In this document: piece by piece, positions 1 to 8,957 of the stretch | Position numbering within the stretch: the stretch's first letter is position 1 | Layout of the letters: each line of letters begins with the position of its first letter | Assembly (NCBI GenBank): GCA_965228415.1 | Contig: OZ245814.1 | Location: forward strand, 7,936,001 to 8,000,000 | DNA from: Agaribacillus sp965228415 | GTDB lineage: Bacteria > Bacteroidota > Bacteroidia > Cytophagales > Cyclobacteriaceae | DNA: 64,000 bases | Direction: 5' to 3' | Translations under genes and position numbers: made by a program | The notes under the pieces: model-generated | Told to the model about the DNA's origin: nothing | Seen by the model: the letters and a program-made list of their open reading frames with translations, nothing else | The model's database searches: none

Positions 1-2165
1 ATTCTCTGGATGCCTTTGGGGGAACGGAAAATACCAACTATATGATCAGCCTGGGTTATCTTGACCAGGAAGGTGTAAATCTTGCCAATGACAATTTTGA
101 ACGCTACAATTTAAGGGTAAAAGTAGACACCGATGTGAATGACTGGTTGACTTTGGGCACTAATACGGCCTTCACCTATAGCGAGCAGAACAGGGTAAAT
201 TCGACCACAACGCAGGGTGCGGTACGTCCTTCACCGGTTTTTCCCGTAACCGACGAGGTGTTGGGTGGAACAGGTTTGCATGTATTAAGTGAAGGGGGCG
301 CCTATGGAAATCCAGTGATGAGTGCTGTCAACGGATCCAATGACAGGACCAGAAGGGATGTACTGGAGATGCAATTGTACGGTAAGGTAAATATTGTTAA
401 AGGGTTGACTTTTGACCAAAAGGTGAATTTCAGGGTGGTGAATACCAACATCAGCCAATGGGACAACAACATCGATCGGGCTATATACACCTTTGATGGT
501 CAAACCGGTGAGTTTAACCTGGAAACCACTGAAAGCGCGGACCCCGACCAGCGATCGTTGCTGAATGGACAAACACGAGCTACGCATTTTACCTCACAAT
601 CCATCCTTAACTATGAATATTCTTTGCAGGATGTACATAATTTTAAGGCTTTGTTGGGGTGGCAGGCGGAGGAACTCCAAAGTGAATACTTCGAAGCTTT
701 CAGGCAAGGATTTGCCACCGATGCGCTACCACGGCTGGTTGTAGGAGAGCAGGGAGACGCGCTAACCAATAGCTCGGCTGCCAGCAATTCAAGTTATCTG
801 TCATTATTCGGACGTGTTAACTATGACTTTAAAGGAAAATACCTGGTTGAATTCAATTTCAGACATGACGGCTCCTCCGAGTTTGCCGATGGCAACCGGT
901 TTGGTTTTTTCCCTGCCGTGTCTGTCGGCTGGAACCTTGCCGCCGAGCCTTTTATAGATGACCTCGGATTCATCGATCTTTTGAAAATAAGAGGGTCATG
1001 GGGGGAAACAGGTACTGATAACCTGCCCAACACGCCTTCTCTTCCTTATTTTACCAGGGTATCGACCACACCCGGGTACGCCTGGCCCGTTGGTGGCCTG
1101 GAAAGTGGCTTCTTTATTAACAATATTAGTAACCCCAATTTAATATGGGAAACTGTGCAGAAAATTGATATTGGCATTGACCTGGAATTTTGGCAGGGAA
1201 AGCTGGGATTGGTGGCTGACTATTATCAAAATAAGCGTACTGATCAATTGGTTGCCCTGAGGGCACCAAGGGAAACCGGGTTTGGCACAGCGCCTGCCAA
1301 CCTCTATTCTTCGCAAAATACGGGATGGGAACTGACACTTACCCACCGCAATAAAATTGGAGAAGTAGCATATAACATCAGATTAAACGCTGCGAATACA
1401 AGGAATGAATGGTTGGAGAGACCAGGCGATATTGCATGGGACCTCAATGAGGTTGGCTGGCCACTGAGAGCGCCTTTCGGTTATACCATGGATGGGTGGA
1501 TCTCCGATTTCGATGAATTGATGGCTTACAGAGATGCCACTTCTTTTGGAAATGGTACCCAAAACAGACGGTGGATCGGAGCGCCAAAACTGGTCGATAT
1601 AGGCCAGCGGAACCCCGACACAGGGCTGAGAGAAGGAACACCGGATGAAAGAATAGACAACTGGGATCGGACACAGCTTACCAACGTGCAAAAAGGCACC
1701 TATAAGGTGGGAGGAACCTTTGGCGTAAGCTACAAGGGCATTAGTTTGACTTCGGTTATCGATGGTACCCTCAACAGGCAAGTACTCGGCAATATAGGGC
1801 CGATATTTGCAGGCGGGGTAGGAAATACCTACAGGGCGGTAATGGAAGAGGCTTTCGATCCGGATAATCCCGATGACGGTGCTTTGTTTCCGATACCTTT
1901 TGCCGGAAACTGGACTTACAATGCTTTACCGATTCTTACATCAAGCTTCATCCGGGTCAGAAACATCAACCTCAGTTATGATTTTAAAGAAGGAATAATC
2001 CCGGCCGTAAACAAGGTCAGGATATACGTATCAATGGAAAACCCGTTCATCATCTGGAATAATTTTCCCCTGGCCAAATACGGATTTGATCCTGAGTTGA
2101 GTACCGTTAATGTGGCTTATCCGCTACCGCGCACTACTACCGTCGGTATCAACTTTAGTTTTTAA
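1..2165 (+). CDS. SusC-like TonB-dependent outer-membrane receptor, 3' part
   Basis: The reading frame is open from the first bases of the window (frame of base 3) and gives about 720 residues, so the N-terminal signal, carboxypeptidase-regulatory-like domain and plug lie upstream. What remains is the beta-barrel of a SusC/RagA-type receptor: alternating aromatic strands, the segment GSWGETGTDN, and an aromatic C-terminus (VGINFSF) as expected for BAM-inserted barrels. It should import oligosaccharides across the outer membrane with energy from TonB. The SusD partner starts 29 bp downstream, the usual order. Family is confident from the SusD pairing and barrel sequence; the substrate is inferred from the downstream sulfatase/fucosidase genes as a sulfated fucose-rich glycan. 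Confidence 0.93.
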   Translation, partial: SLDAFGGTENTNYMISLGYLDQEGVNLANDNFERYNLRVKVDTDVNDWLTLGTNTAFTYSEQNRVNSTTTQGAVRPSPVFPVTDEVLGGTGLHVLSEGGAYGNPVMSAVNGSNDRTRRDVLEMQLYGKVNIVKGLTFDQKVNFRVVNTNISQWDNNIDRAIYTFDGQTGEFNLETTESADPDQRSLLNGQTRATHFTSQSILNYEYSLQDVHNFKALLGWQAEELQSEYFEAFRQGFATDALPRLVVGEQGDALTNSSAASNSSYLSLFGRVNYDFKGKYLVEFNFRHDGSSEFADGNRFGFFPAVSVGWNLAAEPFIDDLGFIDLLKIRGSWGETGTDNLPNTPSLPYFTRVSTTPGYAWPVGGLESGFFINNISNPNLIWETVQKIDIGIDLEFWQGKLGLVADYYQNKRTDQLVALRAPRETGFGTAPANLYSSQNTGWELTLTHRNKIGEVAYNIRLNAANTRNEWLERPGDIAWDLNEVGWPLRAPFGYTMDGWISDFDELMAYRDATSFGNGTQNRRWIGAPKLVDIGQRNPDTGLREGTPDERIDNWDRTQLTNVQKGTYKVGGTFGVSYKGISLTSVIDGTLNRQVLGNIGPIFAGGVGNTYRAVMEEAFDPDNPDDGALFPIPFAGNWTYNALPILTSSFIRVRNINLSYDFKEGIIPAVNKVRIYVSMENPFIIWNNFPLAKYGFDPELSTVNVAYPLPRTTTVGINFSF

Positions 2166-2194
2166 TGGTCAGTTAGAACAAAAAAATCAGAACA

Positions 2195-3961
2195 ATGAAA
2201 AAAATAACTATCTTTTTGTTAATCATGGGACTGTTCCACACCAGTTGCGATGATTATTTGGATAAGATTCCCCAGGATGCATTTACGGAAGGCTCACTTT
2301 TTCAAACTGAGGCAGACCTCAGGGGCTTCCTGAATACAATTTATAACCAGCAGTTTGGTTTTAGTTTAACCAATAACTGGCCCAACAGGGGATTGGATGT
2401 CATGACGGTCTGGTCAGAGGATGCCTACGGCGTTCGTGATTGTTGTTCGTCTTCGGATTTAATCACCATAAGTAATGGTGGTAAAACCAATAATATATAT
2501 AATGACAGTTACACACGTATCCGGCAGATCAACGAGTTTTTAAATTATGCGCCCCAGGCTGAAGCGTCATTTACGGATCCGGCCTTGTACCGGCGGTACA
2601 TCGCTGAGGCCAGGTTTCACCGGGCGTATTATTACCACCGGTTGAATACGTTTTTTGGGCCGGTGCCGTTGGTACTGGAGCCGATTGGAGCCCTGGATTT
2701 TTTGGAAAGGAACACCCGCCTCTCAGTATTTGAGTGGATTGATAAAGAGTTGGAGGACGTTGCCAATGATTTGCCGGATACTTTTACGGGTGAGGATGTT
2801 GGCCGTATTACCAGTTGGGCAGCCAAGGCATTAAGAGGCAGGCATTTACTATATGGTATAGGATGGCATCCGGATGTAGCTTCTATATACTCCAGGGCAG
2901 AAGCCGTGCTGGGTGATGTTTATAACAATAGTGGCCACTCCCTGGAACCAGGTGCAGAAGGCTATCAAAGACTATTTACTAAGGAAGGTAATGGCTCATC
3001 AGAATCCCTTTGGACCAAATACTATGACCCGACAACTTATGGGGCAGATGATGGTGGGACCGGTACCTCCCATGGTTATCCTTTTTTTACCTTGCCTACC
3101 GGTTCAGCTGCCGTAGCCGTAAACAGAAATTCGCCAGCAGCCTTTGGGGCAACCTCCCGGCTGGTAGAAGCTTATCAAATGACCAATGGCATGGATATTC
3201 ACGATGCTGGTTCCGGTTATGATGAGAGCAACCCCTGGGATAACCGCGACCCGCGTTTGGAAATTACCATACTTCACGCCGGAGAAGAATTACCAAGAAG
3301 GGGCGGTAGTAGTTTGGAAGATACCTATATATTGAATCCCCATCCGTTGTTAGGCACTACTACACTTGATGATGTAAACCGTAATGTTAACAGGACAGGT
3401 TACTATTACAATAAATACAATACGGAATTTGATTGGGGCGTCGATTCAAAACGGGCTGATATCCAATATCATTTTATCCGGTTTGCCGAAGTAATCTTGT
3501 TGTATGCGGAAGCAGCGTTGGGAAATACCGGGAATGTTACGCTGGCCATGTCTCTGGTCAATGAGGTACGAGGCAGAGTAGGTATGCCAGACGCCGTCGC
3601 CACCACAGCGGATGCCGCCCTGGATGCCATTTTGTTTGAAAGAAGGATAGAATTGGCCCTGGAAGGCCCCTTCAGATATTATGACCTCAGACGTCATAGG
3701 CTAGGGGAAGAAGTGTTTATCGGTACCCTTCCCGGAGGAGGGGATAAAGCCATGGCCTATGGAATTCCGCTTGGCGACGGCAGAGTACCCGATGCCAGCG
3801 TTCTGGAGGGAGATCTGGACGATTCCAAAAAACGGGAAGTAGGGCCCAAAACATTTGACGCAACTTATTATCTCCCCGAGATACCTGCCCAGGCAATAGA
3901 TAGAAATCCTTTGCTGGCAAATGAGCCGGTGGATTTTGGCCCTTGGGAATCGTTCTTTTAG
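2195..3961 (+). CDS. SusD-like glycan-binding surface lipoprotein
   Basis: 588 residues, starting with a lipoprotein signal whose lipobox ends in Cys18 (LFHTSC), followed by the typical SusD start 'CDDYLDKIPQDAFTEG'. The body shows RagB/SusD features: the tetratricopeptide-like segment with YIAEARFHRAYYYHRL near residues 135-150, and the C-terminal sequence 'ERRIELALEGPFRYYDLRR' shared by the family. It would sit on the outer surface as a lid on the SusC barrel encoded just upstream and bind the incoming glycan. It is the last gene before a strong hairpin at 4009-4031, so SusC/SusD may form a separate transcript from the enzyme genes that follow. Confidence 0.95.
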   Translation: MKKITIFLLIMGLFHTSCDDYLDKIPQDAFTEGSLFQTEADLRGFLNTIYNQQFGFSLTNNWPNRGLDVMTVWSEDAYGVRDCCSSSDLITISNGGKTNNIYNDSYTRIRQINEFLNYAPQAEASFTDPALYRRYIAEARFHRAYYYHRLNTFFGPVPLVLEPIGALDFLERNTRLSVFEWIDKELEDVANDLPDTFTGEDVGRITSWAAKALRGRHLLYGIGWHPDVASIYSRAEAVLGDVYNNSGHSLEPGAEGYQRLFTKEGNGSSESLWTKYYDPTTYGADDGGTGTSHGYPFFTLPTGSAAVAVNRNSPAAFGATSRLVEAYQMTNGMDIHDAGSGYDESNPWDNRDPRLEITILHAGEELPRRGGSSLEDTYILNPHPLLGTTTLDDVNRNVNRTGYYYNKYNTEFDWGVDSKRADIQYHFIRFAEVILLYAEAALGNTGNVTLAMSLVNEVRGRVGMPDAVATTADAALDAILFERRIELALEGPFRYYDLRRHRLGEEVFIGTLPGGGDKAMAYGIPLGDGRVPDASVLEGDLDDSKKREVGPKTFDATYYLPEIPAQAIDRNPLLANEPVDFGPWESFF

Positions 3962-4008
3962 CATGGGGATTTGAAAAGCAAATCGATTATTTTTTTATTA
4001 TATAGATG

Positions 4009-4031
4009 GGTGGAACCACTGTGGTTCCACC
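4009..4031 (+). terminator. Rho-independent-like hairpin after SusD
   Basis: A perfect 10-bp inverted repeat (GGTGGAACCA / TGGTTCCACC) with a 3-nt loop, followed within two bases by a short T run (TGTTTT). It lies 47 bp after the SusD stop codon. Stem length and position fit a transcription terminator. The T tract is short, so attenuation with partial read-through into the enzyme genes is also possible. Confidence 0.7.
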
Positions 4032-4110
4032 TGTTTTACGGAAGGTCAAAAAGTCTGGTGGGGTATTGCGTAACGGCAAACTGTATTTAAGCAATTATAA
4101 GCGATGTAAA

Positions 4111-4125
4111 CAGCTTTAAAAGCTG
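4111..4125. repeat. short perfect palindrome upstream of enzyme cluster
   Basis: CAGCTTT-A-AAAGCTG, a 7-bp inverted repeat around one central base, about 180 bp before the first enzyme gene. It may be an operator or part of a leader structure. No regulator can be assigned from sequence alone. Confidence 0.35.
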
Positions 4126-4302
4126 CCATTAAACCAAAGTTTCTAAACGGTCGCAGGTAAATCCGACAAAAATCTGGCATGACGATAAGTAAATCTGATA
4201 CTTAGTCGTCTTCATAATCAATGCCTGAAGTTTAAAAAGTAAAAGGCCTGGAGATTACCTCAATAATTAAGAAAGATATAATAACTGGTGCGTTGCATCT
4301 AA

Positions 4303-6717
4303 TTGAAGAAGAACTATAAGCGAATGAATAAAATAATCCAATTGTTGGCTGTTGCCATTGTATTTACCCTGTTTTCGTGTCAGAAGGAGCATTTAAACTT
4401 ATTTAACACTGATACTTTTCAAATTGAAATAGATCAATACGGCTTTGTGACAGGATTGGTGGAGACCGGATCAAATAAGAATTTTGTGCCGGAAGGACAC
4501 AAAGGTCCCCTGGTAGCCGTGGTGGCCGATGGCCGCCTGTGCATGCCGGCATCATTTGAAGCCATTGATGAAACCGGTTACAACCTTAGCTTTAATCAAA
4601 GTGATGTGCAGATTAAACTGGAAATCGAAACAAAAGAAACCCACATCTCTTTTACCGTCACCGGCACTTATAACGACAAGCACCTGGAGGCGATCCTCTG
4701 GGGGCCCTATCCAACGGCTATCAGAGATACGATTGGAGAAAATGTTGGCGTGGTCAGAAATAAGGATTTTGCTATTGGCATACAAGCCCTTAATCCAAAA
4801 ACCACAGCCGGTAAGCTTGACAACATTCGGGGGGTAACCAGCTACCATGGCACTGCCGCAGAGGAAACCGAATTTGGTTCTATCTTACAGGCATTTGCCA
4901 TAGACCGGACCAAGGATAGAACAAAATCTAAGTGGGATGGTTGGGAAAACAAATTTCCCGGCAGGCCGATCGATATCTTAAATAACCAGGAAGGACTGGT
5001 AACCGGCGCTGCCATTGCCTTGTTTGGATGCAAACCTGCCAACGCCTTAAAAACGATTGGTGCCATCGAAACAGCTGAAGGTTTACCACATCCCATAGTA
5101 AATGGAGAGTGGGTAAAAGTATCCAAAGAAACCAACAGGGCTTATGCGATATCGCCGTTTTCAGAGGAAGACGTCGATGAAATGATCGGGTATGCCAAAA
5201 AAGCAGGATTAAGATCACTATATCACGAAGATCCATTTAAGACCTGGGGCCATTTTGAATTGAAACCCGAGTTTTTCCCCAGCGGGGAGGAAGGCTTAAG
5301 GGCATGTGTGGAAAAAGCCAAAGAACAAGGGCTGAATATGGGCGTACACACGCTGACCAATTTTATTACGCCCAATGATAGATTTGTTAGCCCGGTGCCC
5401 GATAAACGACTTGTCATTACTGGCAAGGCCCAGTTGACTAAAGATATCACTGCCACTGATTTTGATATTGAAATTTCTGATAATCAGATGATATTAAACC
5501 AAAAAAACAGTAAAATGAATACTGTCAGGATCGGTGATGAGCTTATTCGTTACGGCACGGTCAGTGAAGAAAAACCCTACATTTTATATGATTGCCAGCG
5601 AGGCGCTTTTAATACACAAGCGTCGGCGCACAAAAAGGGGGAATCAGCAGCCAAACTGCTGGATTTTGCTTACCGGACCTATTATCCGAATTGGGAAATG
5701 CAGAAAGATATGGTTGCGAATATATCAGACTTATTAAATGCAACTGGTGTAACACAAATGGGCTTTGACGGCCATGAGGGGTGCTTTGCAACCGGCCAGG
5801 GAGATTATGCCATGGATAAATACGCACTGGACTGGTATAACGCTGTGGACCACGTGACGGTTAACAGTTCCAGCAGGTTGAAACATTTTTACTGGCATAT
5901 CAACCATTTCATTAACTGGGGTGAACCCTGGTATGGCGGGTTCAGAGAAAGCCAGGCGGATCGCCGGTTTAAAGTGCAGCCGTTTTTAGAGCGAAATTAT
6001 TTGAAAAACATGCTGGGATGGTTCATGATCACCGCCACTACTATTCCTGCTGATATCGAATGGATGATGGCCAGGGCGGCAGGTTATAATGCAGGTTTCG
6101 CAATGGTATTGCGACGACCGGAACTGGAGGCTAATCCATATACGGATGACCTGCTTGGCCTGATCAGAGTCTGGGAAGAAGCCCGCTTGACCGGCGCGTT
6201 TTCCAACGAGCAACGCGAGCGACTTAAGGATGGAAACAATGAGTTCCACCTGGAAAAAATAGATCAAAACACTTTAATACTGCACCCTTTCAGAACCAAT
6301 AGTTTTGAACATCAAAAGAAAGTATTGCAACCGGGCGAACCTACGGCTTCGGAATGGTCATTTGCCAACAGGAGCGATGAACAGCCTTTACAGTTCAGAT
6401 TAACTATAAAAAGTGAAGAAAAAGTTAAAAACGGGGCTATCGCCAAACCTGATCTGGAATTCGACCACTCTTTCAAATTCAACCTCCCCGATAATCTTGA
6501 CGCCGGATCCTCTGTCGTATGCAACGGTTCGCAAAACCTGAGGATTTATGATGCAAAAGGTCGTTTCATCAAAACCTACGATATGGGAAGGAAGCCCCCG
6601 ATGCTAAGAAAAGGCACGCACAATTTACGCTTTGACTGTTTGTTTTCGGGAAGTGACGATTTGGTTGTACACATAGTCATTAAACAAAAAGGAGAAGCCG
6701 AAACCATAAATCTTTAG
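4303..6717 (+). CDS. unassigned TIM-barrel-like glycosidase-type lipoprotein
   Basis: 804 residues. The lipobox FSC lies near residue 26, and Met8 (4324) is an equally good start that gives a more compact signal. I do not recognise the family by name. The layout resembles a glycoside hydrolase: an N-terminal beta-rich domain to about residue 230, a central part with alternating helices and strands and acidic/aromatic motifs (YHEDPF at 307-312, GVHTLTNF near 347, GFDGHE at 487-492, YWHINHFINWGEPWYGG further on), and a C-terminal beta domain from about residue 650. D489, E492 and E309 are candidate catalytic acids. As the first gene of the enzyme cluster, with no known endo-fucanase family visible elsewhere, it could be the backbone-cleaving enzyme. 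That role is inference; it could also be a binding protein or an exo-enzyme. Confidence 0.6.
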   Translation: MKKNYKRMNKIIQLLAVAIVFTLFSCQKEHLNLFNTDTFQIEIDQYGFVTGLVETGSNKNFVPEGHKGPLVAVVADGRLCMPASFEAIDETGYNLSFNQSDVQIKLEIETKETHISFTVTGTYNDKHLEAILWGPYPTAIRDTIGENVGVVRNKDFAIGIQALNPKTTAGKLDNIRGVTSYHGTAAEETEFGSILQAFAIDRTKDRTKSKWDGWENKFPGRPIDILNNQEGLVTGAAIALFGCKPANALKTIGAIETAEGLPHPIVNGEWVKVSKETNRAYAISPFSEEDVDEMIGYAKKAGLRSLYHEDPFKTWGHFELKPEFFPSGEEGLRACVEKAKEQGLNMGVHTLTNFITPNDRFVSPVPDKRLVITGKAQLTKDITATDFDIEISDNQMILNQKNSKMNTVRIGDELIRYGTVSEEKPYILYDCQRGAFNTQASAHKKGESAAKLLDFAYRTYYPNWEMQKDMVANISDLLNATGVTQMGFDGHEGCFATGQGDYAMDKYALDWYNAVDHVTVNSSSRLKHFYWHINHFINWGEPWYGGFRESQADRRFKVQPFLERNYLKNMLGWFMITATTIPADIEWMMARAAGYNAGFAMVLRRPELEANPYTDDLLGLIRVWEEARLTGAFSNEQRERLKDGNNEFHLEKIDQNTLILHPFRTNSFEHQKKVLQPGEPTASEWSFANRSDEQPLQFRLTIKSEEKVKNGAIAKPDLEFDHSFKFNLPDNLDAGSSVVCNGSQNLRIYDAKGRFIKTYDMGRKPPMLRKGTHNLRFDCLFSGSDDLVVHIVIKQKGEAETINL

Positions 6718-6741
6718 CAAGTACCGATGACAAAGACCACT

Positions 6742-6766
6742 TGGCGCGAGCATCCCGCTCGTGCCA
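6742..6766. repeat. REP-like hairpin
   Basis: A 10-bp stem (TGGCGCGAGC / GCTCGTGCCA with one G.T pair) around a 5-nt loop ATCCC, in the 76-bp gap before the first sulfatase. The arm pattern GGCGCG.GC ... GC.CGTGCC, with the wobble at the same position, recurs at 15071-15103. That suggests a dispersed REP-type element family rather than a gene-specific terminator; there is no T tract. Confidence 0.5.
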
Positions 6767-6793
6767 CCATACAATGAAATTAACAAACGGTAA

Positions 6794-8197
6794 ATGAAAA
6801 TTAAAATAACTTTCCTACTCCTCTTTTTTCCAATCTTCAGTAACCTGCTGGCACAGAAGCCTAACGTCGTCTTTTTTCTGATCGATGACCTGGGCTGGAA
6901 GGACTTAGGATGTTACGGGAGCAAGTATTATGAAACGCCGGCCATTGACCAATTAGCGGCACAGGGTATGTTGTTTACGGCGGCCTATGCGCCACATCCG
7001 GTATGTGGGCCAAGCCGGGCTGGCATTATTTCCGGTAAGATGCCTATTCGCACTGGTAATGTCGGTGTACTGGGTGATTTATCTCCGCGGGAAAAGACCA
7101 TGGCAGAGGCATTCAAAGAACACGGTTATATCACTTATTTCACAGGCAAATGGCATCTCGGTATGACTGAAGGACGCGATCCCGGCAGCCAGGGTTTTGA
7201 CCGGGTGGTTGGTGTCAACCACGCGGGGCAGCCGGGATCTTATTTTTATCCCTACAAGGATATCGGTCAGGACTGGATAGGTGGAAAAAGGAGAATAATT
7301 CCCAAACGTGATGTCCTGGGCCTTGAAGGCGGTAAACCCGGGGAGTTTTTAACCGACAGGCTCACGGATGAAGCCATTAGTTTTATCGAAAAGAATAAGG
7401 AAAGGCCTTTTTTTATGTACTTTTCACATTATGCCGTTCACACCCCGCTACAGGGCAAGGAAGCTTACGTGAAACACTATGAGCCAAAAGGCAATGAGCT
7501 TACAACGAGGGAGGTGTTGATGAAAGTCGATGACAGGGCTTATTCCCGGACGAGGCAGTCCAATCCTGTCTACGCTGCCAATGTACAAAGTATGGATGAA
7601 AGTGTGGGGCGTATCACCGAGACTTTGAAACGACTGGGGTTGGAAAAAAATACAATCATCGTATTTACTTCTGACAACGGCGGTTTTTCCACAACCAAAG
7701 GCGGCAACCCTCAAATGCCTACGGCTAACCTGCCGCTGCGATTTGGAAAAGGCTGGATGTACGAAGGAGGAATTAGAGTGCCTGCCATTATAAAATATCC
7801 GGCAAAAATCCAGGCTGGCATTAAATCCGATCTGACTATTTGTGGTTATGATTTTTACCCGACATTACTGGCGCTGGCAGGTCTGCCGCTGCGACCAGAT
7901 CAACACCTGGATGGCTTGGATATCCTCGACCGGCAAAAACAGAAGTTGTTTCATAAAAGGGAAATGTACTGGTATTATCCGCAGAAACATGTGTCAGGGC
8001 ATACCCCATCTGCGGCCGTCAGAAAAGGTGACTATAAGCTAATACTGGATATCAAAACGGATGAGACAAAATTATTTAATGTAAAAAAGGATATTTCAGA
8101 GAGTCGTGAAATCTCTTCCGTCAGGCGCAAGCTGGCGGCATCGTTAAAAGCGCAGTTAACTGCCTTTATTGAAGAAAATAAACCGGATACTTATTAA
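6794..8197 (+). CDS. S1-family sulfatase, exported
   Basis: 467 residues with a cleavable signal peptide ending near LLAQ (residue 21). Type I sulfatase of the alkaline-phosphatase fold: metal-binding DDLGW at 31-35, the formylglycine motif C71-G-P-S-R, the conserved GKWHLG loop, and the C-terminal metal segment TSDNGG. Cys71 must be converted to formylglycine by a maturase encoded outside this window. It should hydrolyse sulfate esters from glycan oligosaccharides in the periplasm. The family is secure; the subfamily and the sulfate position it removes cannot be read from sequence alone. It starts a chain of sulfatase genes, with an SGNH-type gene 19 bp downstream. Confidence 0.95.
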   Translation: MKIKITFLLLFFPIFSNLLAQKPNVVFFLIDDLGWKDLGCYGSKYYETPAIDQLAAQGMLFTAAYAPHPVCGPSRAGIISGKMPIRTGNVGVLGDLSPREKTMAEAFKEHGYITYFTGKWHLGMTEGRDPGSQGFDRVVGVNHAGQPGSYFYPYKDIGQDWIGGKRRIIPKRDVLGLEGGKPGEFLTDRLTDEAISFIEKNKERPFFMYFSHYAVHTPLQGKEAYVKHYEPKGNELTTREVLMKVDDRAYSRTRQSNPVYAANVQSMDESVGRITETLKRLGLEKNTIIVFTSDNGGFSTTKGGNPQMPTANLPLRFGKGWMYEGGIRVPAIIKYPAKIQAGIKSDLTICGYDFYPTLLALAGLPLRPDQHLDGLDILDRQKQKLFHKREMYWYYPQKHVSGHTPSAAVRKGDYKLILDIKTDETKLFNVKKDISESREISSVRRKLAASLKAQLTAFIEENKPDTY

Positions 8198-8216
8198 ACC
8201 TACTATAGATACTATT

Positions 8217-8903
8217 ATGTTAAGAAGAAACTTTTTAAAAACAGCAGTAATTGGATATGGCGCCAGCCTGTTTCCGAATATGTTAATGGCCTGGTCAAAA
8301 AAACCATTGCCCAATGTACTGTTGCTGGGTGATTCCATTTCCATGGGTTATACAAAATTTGTGCAGGAATTGCTGCAAGGCAAGGCCAACGTACAAAGAC
8401 CGTTAAATGCAAAAGGTCATTTTGAAAATTGCCAGGGAACTACTCATGGGTTACAACATATTGACAGTTGGTTGGGTGATACAAAATGGGATGTGATCCA
8501 TTTTAATTTTGGATTGCATGACCTTAAACATGTTGATCCCATTACCGGTAAGAATAGCAAGAAACCCGAAGATCCTCAACAGGCTGATCTAAAGACTTAT
8601 AAAAAAAATCTCACCAAAATTGTAAAAAAACTCAAGGCTACCAATGCTAAATTAATTTTTGCAACCACCACACCCTTCCCCGATAAACCCGGAGGGCCAT
8701 TGAGGAGGGCTGATCAACCTGAAAAGTACAATAAAGTGGCGTTGAAAATTATGAAGAAGAACGATATAGTGATCAACAACCTTTATTCATTCACTTTACC
8801 GAGGTTGGCCGAGCTGCAACCACCAAAGAATGTCCATTTTACGAAGGAAGGCAGCAAGGCACTGGCCGGGCGAGTAGCGGAAAAAATTTTGGAAGCTATT
8901 TAA
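8217..8903 (+). CDS. SGNH/GDSL-type hydrolase, Tat-type signal
   Basis: 228 residues from the ATG at 8217. An in-frame ATG at 8169 would overlap the sulfatase and put 16 polar residues before the signal, so the later start is preferred. The N-terminus MLRRNFLK is a twin-arginine-like signal. Block I of SGNH hydrolases is clear (LLLGDSIS, Ser40), a block III-like sequence NFGLHD follows, and block V reads KNVHF with His207. The Asp normally three residues before that His (DxxH) is Lys204 here. It may therefore use another acid or a Ser-His dyad. A carbohydrate O-deacylase role is likely given its place between two sulfatase genes. Confidence 0.8.
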   Translation: MLRRNFLKTAVIGYGASLFPNMLMAWSKKPLPNVLLLGDSISMGYTKFVQELLQGKANVQRPLNAKGHFENCQGTTHGLQHIDSWLGDTKWDVIHFNFGLHDLKHVDPITGKNSKKPEDPQQADLKTYKKNLTKIVKKLKATNAKLIFATTTPFPDKPGGPLRRADQPEKYNKVALKIMKKNDIVINNLYSFTLPRLAELQPPKNVHFTKEGSKALAGRVAEKILEAI

Positions 8904-8957
8904 GATAGAATTGATCCACTTATGATAGATAGAACACCAGGCTTACAAAGTTTTACC

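Larger units (their letters stand above)
3962..4302. other. intergenic region between SusD and the enzyme cluster
   Basis: 341 bp without a convincing gene. It holds a terminator-like hairpin at 4009-4031, a perfect short palindrome CAGCTTT-A-AAAGCTG at 4111-4125 that could be an operator, and the sequence TTAAGAAAG at 4267-4275. That last sequence resembles half-sites seen in front of the ROK gene, the second SusC gene and the symporter. A promoter for the enzyme genes would be expected here, but no exact TAnnTTTG element with a good upstream partner was found. Confidence 0.6.
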
